From: Cannabis sativa
Taxonomy: Eukaryota > Streptophyta > Magnoliopsida > Rosales > Cannabaceae
Assembly (NCBI RefSeq): GCF_029168945.1
Contig: NC_083604.1
Location: 43,767,686 to 43,831,685 of the forward strand
DNA: 64,000 nt
Direction: 5' to 3'
Part shown: in pieces, positions 56,353 to 64,000 of the stretch
Layout of the letters: each line of letters starts with the position of its first letter
How positions within the stretch are numbered: position 1 is the first letter of the stretch
The notes under the pieces: model-generated
Told to the model about the DNA's origin: nothing
Seen by the model: only the letters and a program-made list of their open reading frames with translations
The model's database searches: none
Position numbers and translations under genes: made by a program

Positions 56353-58109
56353 TGGTTGACGCCCAAAATGTGACTTCCACTAGCGGTGGTTGTAGTATAG
56401 ATCGGGCGGTCGATTCCACAAGGAGGTGATTATGGACAAAAACGTTAGTAGAAAAATAGAAACAAAAGGTTAATAAATAGTGATAATAAGAACAAATAAT
56501 TTTTTATTTTTCGTTTCGGTAATAAATATTAAAAGAAAGTAAATAAAGGTGTAATCAATAGTAAAAGAAAGAAAGGCTTCAAGAATCATCCATATGCTTG
56601 TTTAGCTATTTTGTACCCTTGATTTACAAAAGTTTGATAAATGATTTAACATTAAAGTTCATTATATTTTTGAGTATACAAGTTCTTGCAAATAAAAGAA
56701 ATAATTTAATTTTATGTAGAACCTAGAAATGACATTATACATCAAGCAATAATGCAATAAAAGATTAAACATAAAACTAAAACATAAATATTATTTTTAC
56801 TAAATAGAAACACATAGAAAGAGCATGACTAATCCTATATATTTTTAGTAAAAATAATGACAAAGAAAATAGAAATAGAGATGGTGGTGATAGTGAAGGA
56901 AATGAACTTTAATATTACTTTTCTTAATCTTTAAGCACATAGGAAGAGCATGACTAATCCTATATGTTTAATAAAAAGTAAATAAAAATAAACATAAAAG
57001 ATAGAACAAGATAAATACTACTATTACTAGAATCACTAAATAAAATTATATAGAAAGAGCATGACTAAGTCTATATATATATATATATTTAGTATATAAT
57101 AGGCGCATATATAGTAGTATAGATGGATGAAGAACAAGAAAATAAAAGTGAAATAAGAGCTTGCATTGCTCAACTAAATATTACAAGTGAATCAAAGATA
57201 CAAAATAACCTCACTTAATTTGCATATGGAATTATCCCCAACCTTCCAAGGAAGATTAGGCCATTATACTAATCATTCTCATAAAGAAATATGAGAAGAA
57301 AAGTGAAGAGAAATTTTGCTATAGTTTCTCTACTCTAAAAATTACACTAAAGAGATATGTGTAAGGGGGTTGTAAGAGGTGTGTTCAAGTTATCTGAACT
57401 CTTCCCTAATTATAGCCAAAGTGAGTGAATTCAAATAATGAATAAATTAATTAGTTTAATATTTTTTAGAAATTTCTGGCATAAATGAGATAGGTGAGGG
57501 TAAAATGGTAAAATATACAAGCTGCAATTTATTGGCTGAGAGAAATAGTAAAAAGAGCCAAATAAATGCAAAGGAATATAAAATTATAGTGTATTTTGAA
57601 ATGGCATTTCTTGATGGCTGCTGGAGAGAGAACTGCTACGTGGGGGACAAATTGCAGTAGGAGGGCCACGTGTCGTCGTGTGAAGGGTTGGTGGAGAGAA
57701 ACTGCAGGCGGTGGGTCCCATGCGTGGCTGAAGTTGGCGGCTTGGCAGGAGAGGGACAGGTGCCCCACGCGCCCTTGTCTGGAGTGAGGAGCACCCGGGT
57801 GACTGGGCAATCAGATGCGTGATCGGACGGCTCGGATGTGCTTCGGGCTGTGCGCGGGAGTGGGCTTCTACAGCTCCAAGAAAAAATTTGATTTCTTTTT
57901 TTTTTTATATAGATATATATTTAATTTTTCCAACTTTAAACTACCACAATAATTTCAATTCCTACAATAAAGAAAAGACAATAAATTAAATCTAAATTAA
58001 ATATTTTCAACATAAAAATATATTTAATTAATTCCAAGAAAACATTAATTTATTTTTAATTTATCTTATACTTTAAGCTTACTAAATGTATATTTTTCAC
58101 AATTAATCA
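56353..58109 (-). repeat. 5' LTR of Athila
   Basis: This 1757-bp repeat pairs with 38699-40433. Differences include small indels and a longer TA run at about 57074-57090. Right border CA, then target duplication CTATC (58110-58114). Confidence 0.9.
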
Positions 58110-59540
58110 CTATCCTTTTATACTATCTTCAATAGGGTTGGGGTTGAATTATTATGGATTAAAAATGAATAAAATATTGGGCAAAAATAACTTGTTGGCC
58201 GTACACTTCAAAGGGCCAATCTCTAGTTACAATTTTGCCACTTTATTTCAACCACTTATTCTCCTTTTCAATAATACCATATTTTCCAATTCAAACCTAT
58301 AAATGCCAAAACTATTTATTTAATAATTAAAATAATTATCAAATAAAGTTGTCATTTGTAATATTTATTAATTAGATTCCATAAAGTCTCTTAATTAACA
58401 AATAAACCCCAAAACTTTATTCCTTCGCAATCAAGCCATAACATAGTGAAAAATTCATAAACTAGACATAGTCTAATTTTAGAATTATAATTGATTAATT
58501 AAAATCAATTAACTGAGTCTTACAAGTAGTTTGTCTCAACTAGTATGGGGACCATGGGCCTATATAACCGAGCTTCCAATAAGCGGATCTAGAATTTATC
58601 AAGTAAATTCACTAACTTATTAATTCCTCATTGCATCCACCATAGAGCTCGGAATTGCACTCTCAGTTACATAGAACACTCTATATGTTCCAAGATATAG
58701 ATACGCTATTAATTATCCATTGTTATAATCCCAATAATCAATATCCTTTATAGATGATCTACATTTCATAGGGATAAAACTACCGTTACACCCTTTCAAT
58801 GTGTTTTATCCTTAAAACACTTGGCCACCTATAAAGGATATTTTAGTGAAATAATATAATCACTAAAATGAGATCTCAACCATTTATATCTATTTAGCAA
58901 GCTCGAAGGAAATCATCGTTTCACTTCAAAACACCTATACAAGCTATAGATTCTATATCTATGTTTAGCGCTCCCACTCAATTGTACTATCATGTTCCCA
59001 AAATCTACGTGTCACCCTGACCAAAAAGTAGGCTTAACTAACAAATCAAAGAACACAAAAATCACTCTTGAGATCGAACCTAATCATGTCAGGAATAAGA
59101 TCATTTGATCTAGGATCAACTAGGTGATATTGAATTGAATAGATATTACGATAAATTTATCATATCTAATCAAAGTTCAATATCGTTCCCTTCTAATGTA
59201 CACTCCATACATCCGATACTGGTAAAATTTGCCAATACCCTGGAAAGGACATAACACTTATCCAAGGTGTAAGTATACTTATCGTTGATTATCATGCCAG
59301 TCTAAATCCAGTGAACTGACAAATCAGGGAATTAAACTTTTGAACATATAATCATGATTATATTCCACTGTGCTGACAACACTATAATCATGTACAAATA
59401 CATATGTTCTGGACCTTATAGAATTTATAATCATGAAATAAATCATGTGAACCATGCAACATAAAATGATTTCTAATCTTTATTAATTAGTAAATCGTAT
59501 TATATTGAAATAAGTTTTATTAAGGGCACAAAACCCAATA
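58110..59540 (-). repeat. Copia-D solo LTR, right part
   Basis: The first five bases are the second CTATC of the Athila duplication; the LTR then continues from 38698. The right end is CACAAAACCCAATA, where the expected final CA has become TA. GATAG follows (59541-59545), one base different from GATGG at 38264-38268. The conserved mid-LTR phrase CTCAACTAGTATGGGGACC (58535-58553) is shared with Copia-C. Confidence 0.85.
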
Positions 59541-60862
59541 GATAGTTATCGAATTAATATAGTGTTGGATCTGTGGCTGTCGAATGAAGATAATCCAAGA
59601 GTAACTTCGAATAATCCTGCTCTTATTGATCAAAATGTTAAAGCACTTATGGAAACTCATACATTAGCTTGGGATGTTGACTTGGTGCATGATATGTTTA
59701 ATGAAAGGGATGCTAACTTAATTCTTAGTATTTCCTTGTCTTCAAGTCGTTTATGTGATGTTTGGTATTGGAGTTGGGAGAGCTCAAGCCATTTCTCAGT
59801 AAAATCAATTTATAAGTTCATAGAATTGAGCAGAGAGTTGGGTGCACAGGATGATGATTCCGTCTTTTGGAATACTCTTTGGAAGCTAAGTGTTCCTCCG
59901 AAAGTGAAAGACTTGTTATGGCGTGCTGCTACTAACTGTCTACCTACGGAATCCAGACTTCGTTCTAAACATGTGCCTATTGATACCATCTGCCCTGTGT
60001 GCAAAGTAACTGATGAAATCATCTACCATTGCTTGGTGGATTGTTCTTTTTCCAAAGCGTGTTGGCAACAGTTGGCTGCTAGTGTTAATTTGACGGCAGT
60101 TGGTTCTTTTGCCAACTGGTTTGCTACGGTTCTACAACAGGCGGATAAGGAGAAAAGGAGGTTGATCGCAATGACATGTTAGGCAATTCGGAAACATCGA
60201 AATGAGCTAGTATGGTCTGATAAGTCCCCTACTGTTGTGAGTGTTGCTCACTTAGCTCAAGCTTTACTCGCATATTGGACTCAGACTCTAGATTCAAAAT
60301 TTAATCCTACGGATGCATTCCTTACTGTTGTCGATGGTGCTGAAACTTGGGCCAAACCAGCTGAAAACACCTTGAAGATTAATGTTGATGCTGCCATTTT
60401 TTTTTTTGGAAGTGCAACTTATAGCTTTGCAGGGGTGTTTAGGGATGAAACTGGCGCATTGGAGCTTTTACCTGCTGTCGGTCAGGGGTGTTGCAACCCA
60501 AAATGGTGGAAGCTTTGGGTGTTAAGGAGGCACTGAGTTATGTTAAACGGAAAGATTGGAGGAAGGTTGTCATTGAAGCTGATAGTCTTACTGTGGTGCA
60601 AGCGTTACATAGCTCTATTCTATGGTTTCATACTTTGGGAGTATTATTTCTGATTGTAAGATGTTGTTAAATGACTTTCGAGATGTTTATGTCAATTTTA
60701 TTAGACGTTTGGCAAATAGTGTTACTCATTTCTTACCTCGAGCATCTTATTTGGTTGCTAATCGTGTTATGAGGAGTAGTGAGGTTACTCCAGATTTTAA
60801 TCATGTAATCACTATGGATTGCAATTAATCAAGATGATGAATTTTTTCAAAAAAAAAAAAAA
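59541..60862 (+). pseudogene. L1-type LINE, zinc-binding and RNase H end with poly-A (right fragment)
   Basis: Reading resumes at the LINE phrase VLDLWLSNEDNPRV. The zf-RVT domain has FSVKSIYKFIE, VPPKVKDLLWRAATNCLPT and CPVCKVTDEIIYHCLVDC (about 59780-60070). A TAG at 60180-60182 replaces a Trp codon in the CWAI..HRNE motif. A plant-type RNase H follows in shifted frames: INVDAAI, GVKEAL, IEADSLTVVQAL and RLANSVTHFLPRA, ending with TAA at 60826-60828. A run of 14 A (60849-60862) 20 bp later is the LINE tail. The RNase H domain places it with plant L1 elements. At least one stop and two frameshifts make it inactive. Confidence 0.87.
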
Positions 60863-61539
60863 TAATTTGGCAAAATTGAGGTATTCAATTACCTATACAA
60901 AATTAAAGAAAAATACTAATTTTTTGACAAATGACCTTTATATAATTTATAAAAAAAAATGTGAGACTTTTATCCAAAAAAAAAAATTGTAAGAAATATA
61001 TTATTCAATATATATAAAATTATAAAAGAAAACACAAACTTAGTAATACTCTAATAAAAAATATATGTAATGCAGAAAAAAAAAATTATAAGATGCCACC
61101 TTATTTAATTTGTGCAATCCTTTACATAAAAAAATCAACATATATATATATATATATAGATATAAATTTAGGTAAATTTACACAATGCACTTAAAATTAA
61201 ACTTTTTCTTTTACTTTTTAACAGTTTTTTATAGGTTTTTCACTTTTTTTTCTAGAAAAAAAGTTTTTTTCATGTTGTTTTTTCGTAGTGGCAATGTGAA
61301 GACAACAGAAAAATAACAATCTGTATTTTTGAAAAAAAAAATCGATGAAAAGATATATTAAAAAATAATAGATCCATAAAAGTAAATTTTTCGTCAATCT
61401 TAGCCTTTTATGTATTTACGAAATAATCTCATAAATTTAAAATTTTATGATAAGAGCCCATTATGGCATCTCCAATAGTGTAGCAAAAGTAGTTTTCTCA
61501 TTGGTCTCGACCTAACATATTTAGCTAAATATATATATA
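60863..61539. other. AT-rich DNA with no gene
   Basis: A/T-rich DNA with A runs and a (TA)n microsatellite at about 61140-61158. It has no frame and no recognisable element apart from the Helitron-like border at its right edge. Confidence 0.5.
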
Positions 61540-61567
61540 CTAGCAAAAAGCTACGTGCGAGGCACGT
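61540..61567 (-). mobile_element. candidate Helitron 3' terminus
   Basis: On the minus strand a hairpin, ACGTGC-ctc-GCACGT (61553-61567), is followed nine bases later by CTAG (61540-61543) and then T, inside a TA-rich target. A short GC hairpin about ten bases before a CTRR end, inserted between A and T, is the signature of a Helitron 3' end. The element would extend to the right, toward higher coordinates. I could not find a convincing 5' TC end or a Rep/helicase gene, so it would be non-autonomous. It could also be a chance hairpin. Confidence 0.4.
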
Positions 61568-61900
61568 CTACTAAATTTTATGCTAATTTTTTTATATATT
61601 ATTTAAAAGCGATACAATTAAAAATTAAAGAAAAAATATTATTAGTTATTAGGTGAGATTATTATTATGTGTATCTAAATATTATAGTTTATAATTTTGT
61701 CAATTAAAGGTGAATACCGGATGCAATATAGTAGTGTTTAAGAAAGCTTGATAATTAAAATATGTTCTTAAGTTAATCCAAAAATAAATTAAAAATTGAT
61801 GTTCCAATACTTAAGGAAACATTACTTAAATAAGCTTTCAAGTCTGAAACTCTTACGGAAGCATTCTCTCCTTTCACTGATTCTTGAATTGCCAAATCAA

Positions 61901-62288
61901 GTCGACTCATCGGTAACGATTGAAAATCAAGTCGATTGAAGCTTTAATTTGGGCGAATGTGCTGGTCTTGCTCATCTGAAATCGTTCACCTGTTGTCGAC
62001 TCATCGTTAACGATTGAAAATCAAGTCGATTGAAGCTTTTATTTCATAAGATAGGCATAAAATTGTTGAAGATAATCTTGATTTTCTCTCTCACCTTCTT
62101 CCTCGTCATTTCGAACCTCATGCGATATGTAGTGGGCTCCATGCGATATAAAGCTTCTTCTTCTTCTTCTCCGAACACATTCAGTTGATAGTGAGATTTT
62201 GAATATAACGATTGAAAATGAAATCGTTCATCTGAAATCGTTCACCTATCGTCCACTCGTTATTAACGATTGAAAATCAAGTCGATTG
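61901..62288. repeat. threefold dispersed repeat
   Basis: A unit of about 40-50 bp built on GTCGACTCATCGTTAACGAT followed by TGAAAATCAAGTCGATTG occurs at 61901-61950, 61995-62044 and 62251-62288. CATCTGAAATCGTTCACCT precedes copies two and three. The copies share the 12-bp palindrome ATCGTTAACGAT (62003-62014 in copy two) or a near form. Spacing is irregular (94 and 256 bp). Confidence 0.7.
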
Positions 62289-62777
62289 TAAATGCACGTA
62301 TGCTCTCGCCAAGCTTAGTGTGCTTCTTGTCTCACATGTTCGATGATTTTGCATCCTCTTAAATTGAATATTTAAATGGAAAAATTCAAGAATAAAGTAA
62401 ATGTATATGAAAAAAAAAAAACAAACTCAAAATATAAATGTAAATACATAATGAAAAAGTAATAAGTACAATAAAATATTTTTTTCATATAAATGTTAGT
62501 AGTTAATAATTACAATAAATATATTGATATTGAAATAATAAATACAATAAATATAAATTATTGTTATACACTATTCTATTCTTTTACAAAGTTGCAAGCA
62601 AAATTCAATAGTCAAAGTCATATACCGATTTCCAAAAACAGCAGAACAATCTAGTGAGAAAACTATATAAAATCACCTAAACTTTAACCAATTAGTCTTT
62701 AACCAGATCAAAGAGTCTTACATTGAGACTCAGAGTTTGTAATTCTATACCAACCAACATACATGGGTTGAGCTATG

Positions 62778-62821
62778 GTGGCTTGGCACCCTAATTACAT
62801 AGATGTTAGGTGCCAAGCCAC
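62778..62821. repeat. 13-bp inverted repeat (hairpin)
   Basis: Arms GTGGCTTGGCACC-like (62778-62790) and GGTGCCAAGCCAC (62809-62821) pair over about 13 bp around an 18-nt loop. The pairing continues weakly into the loop (CTAA/TTAG). It could be a small MITE remnant or a stem-loop; no function can be assigned. Confidence 0.5.
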
Positions 62822-63198
62822 GTATGCATAGTTTGAAGTTTTGTTTTTTATTTTATTTTTTTTAGAAAATTATCATATGTAATTTCAAAATAAATAAAAT
62901 TATTTTCATTGAGTATTGATAATGATCGAAAGCATGATATTTTGATAAAACAAAAAATAAGTAATATTTTAAAAGGCAATAATGAATTATTTGAATTTGA
63001 AAGTTAATAAAAATGAGTTAGGTGTTGATATTTTTTAAAATAAAATCTATATCTTAAGTTTCGATTAAAGAGAAAAAGAACGAAGTTAAAATTAAAAAGG
63101 CATATACCACTTTGAATGAAAGAAAAGCATTAAAGGGGATGAATTATTAAATGAAATTTTTAGAATGAATAACTGAAAGAAAAAATTATTCAATGAAT

Positions 63199-63648
63199 CC
63201 AGGTCAAGAGGACCTGCTATATAATGAAAGCAATGCAGGTATCCCAAGAGTGAAAGCAATGTCAGTGGTCTTGACATCCATATGAGCCTTAATTAGTGTA
63301 TGCCACTTGCACGCAAGCCTTCTCTCTCTTTAAGACAAGCGACTGCAACTTATCTGTGGTTAATGGTGATGTTAATTTCATATAATTTTGCATGATTATA
63401 GTTTTTTTTGTAAGGATATAGTTATAGTTAAATACATAAAACATTGACGAAAAAAAATAGTGTAAACATAAATAATTTTGAAATTAAAATAATGAGTTTT
63501 ATAACCTTACCCAGAAGTTTGTGAGAACATTCCTCCCCTGAACATTTTCAACTATCAAGCTGATTTTCCAGTAAGCATGATTTGCATCCTTTTGGAGATA
63601 AGCCAAGAAAACCTCAAATACTCTATTGTTAAGACATTTAGAAGTAAT
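63199..63648 (-). pseudogene. RPS3A: 40S ribosomal protein S3a (eS1) pseudogene fragment, intron retained
   Basis: On the minus strand 63648-63511 is a 46-codon exon bounded by AG (catatag before it) and GT (GTAAGG after it). It reads [17 protein letters not shown], then [19 protein letters not shown], which is recognisably plant S3a (VFEVSLADLQ..., [13 protein letters not shown]). After a gap of about 150 bp, 63360-63328 reads TTDKLQSLVLK. After a 21-bp insertion, 63308-63261 reads KWHTLIKAHMDVKTTD (normal: KWQTLIEAHVDVKTTD). A shifted CIAF lies at about 63226-63237. The reading is broken by shifts and stops, and the N- and C-terminal thirds are absent. Because an intron is kept, it is a captured or duplicated gene piece and not a processed copy. 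Confidence 0.85.
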
Positions 63649-64000
63649 CTATATGTGAGAATATAAAAACACAAATTAAATATAAATGAAGTTATATAGT
63701 ATGCACTCAATCAACTATACAACACAAAGAAAATAATGCACATTAGCCATTAGATATATGAAATAACATAACAGTTGAACTTAGCATTTCTTCAATTTAA
63801 ATTACCTTTACCGAAAGGAATACCATATAAAAAATTTAACAAAAGAAATAACTAGTTGATGTAAAATAAGGTTCTTGAGCAAGAAGTGTCATCCTAATCT
63901 CCTTAAGCACTGAAGTTATCATCATAATAAATTTAAATATCGACATAGTTTTCACCATTGGTAGCCTGCTTAAATTTAAACCACCCAAAACTTATATGCA
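63649..64000. other. AT-rich end of window, no gene seen
   Basis: This lies upstream of the S3a exon on the minus strand and could be its intron. I could not find the preceding S3a exon. Confidence 0.4.

Larger units (their letters stand above)
38699..58109 (-). mobile_element. Athila-type Ty3/gypsy retrotransposon, containing a Sirevirus
   Basis: The 19.4-kb span includes the nested copia at 41525-50624; the Athila itself is about 10.3 kb. LTRs are 38699-40433 and 56353-58109, and the target duplication CTATC is present at 38694-38698 and 58110-58114. The primer-binding site complements tRNA-Asp, as in Athila elements. Gag (RTLNDYLHPT, FPFSLKDKAKSWL), the protease motif LLDLGASVNLMP and the YMDD RT are Athila-like. 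Every coding region is broken, and no third ORF (env-like) is recognisable. Confidence 0.9.
61568..63150. other. AT-rich DNA, possible Helitron interior
   Basis: No gene is recognisable. It contains a threefold repeat (61901-62288) and an inverted repeat (62778-62821). A minus-strand frame at about 61800-61910 is open, but I do not recognise it. Confidence 0.4.

Noticed and set aside
61140..61158. (TA)n tract
   Set aside because: Ordinary microsatellite; similar tracts at about 3897-3912 and 57074-57090.
61470..61500. phrase like GCATCTCCAATAG, seen near plant MITE ends
   Set aside because: No matching inverted end or target duplication could be found nearby.
63092..63277. 61-residue minus-strand frame as a new small gene
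   Set aside because: It overlaps the decayed S3a pseudogene in a shifted frame and is explained by it.

Overview
This is plant nuclear DNA, almost certainly eudicot intergenic heterochromatin. It is AT-rich and packed with nested LTR retrotransposons of plant-specific lineages: Angela/Tork-like and Sirevirus-like Ty1/copia, and Tekay/Del chromovirus and Athila Ty3/gypsy. There is also a plant L1-type LINE, a candidate Helitron end and a decayed piece of a ribosomal-protein gene. I see no intact host gene, no rRNA or tRNA gene and no CRISPR. The species cannot be fixed from this sequence alone.

Left half (1-38029): a decayed copia pol remnant (1-993) is followed by Copia-A (994-9096, + strand). 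Copia-A has a complete 1.9-kb 5' LTR, a long structured non-coding leader, a ruined gag-pol and only 181 bp of 3' LTR. Tekay-type Gypsy-1 (9097-17271, - strand) cuts it off. Gypsy-1 meets a second member of its family, Gypsy-2 (17276-35735, + strand), head to head: both 5' LTRs are truncated and fused in a fold-back at 17272-17275. Gypsy-2 is split in its integrase by Copia-B (22728-32941, - strand; target duplication GTACT on both sides). Gypsy-2 ends inside Copia-C (35736-38029, - strand), itself a fragment.

Right half (38030-60862): an L1-type LINE (+ strand; C-terminal RT region, zinc-binding domain, RNase H and poly-A) is interrupted by Copia-C on its left and by a solo LTR, Copia-D (38269-38698 plus 58115-59540, duplication GATGG/GATAG). 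The solo LTR holds a 19.4-kb Athila element (38699-58109, - strand, duplication CTATC). Athila in turn holds a Sirevirus-like copia (41525-50624, - strand, duplication TGTGT). The order of insertion is therefore LINE, then Copia-D (later reduced to a solo LTR), then Athila, then Sirevirus on one branch, and LINE, then Copia-C, then Gypsy-2, then Copia-B on the other.

After the LINE poly-A (60863-64000) the DNA is AT-rich. It holds a Helitron-like 3' terminus (hairpin plus CTAG, - strand, 61540), a threefold dispersed repeat, a 13-bp-stem hairpin, and a minus-strand pseudogene of 40S ribosomal protein S3a (eS1) that keeps an intron.

All the coding regions are broken, but several families keep recognisable gag, protease, integrase, reverse transcriptase and RNase H, so clades can be assigned. 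The least explained parts are non-coding: hairpins in the copia leaders whose stems differ in sequence but keep pairing, and conserved palindromes in the Tekay LTRs.
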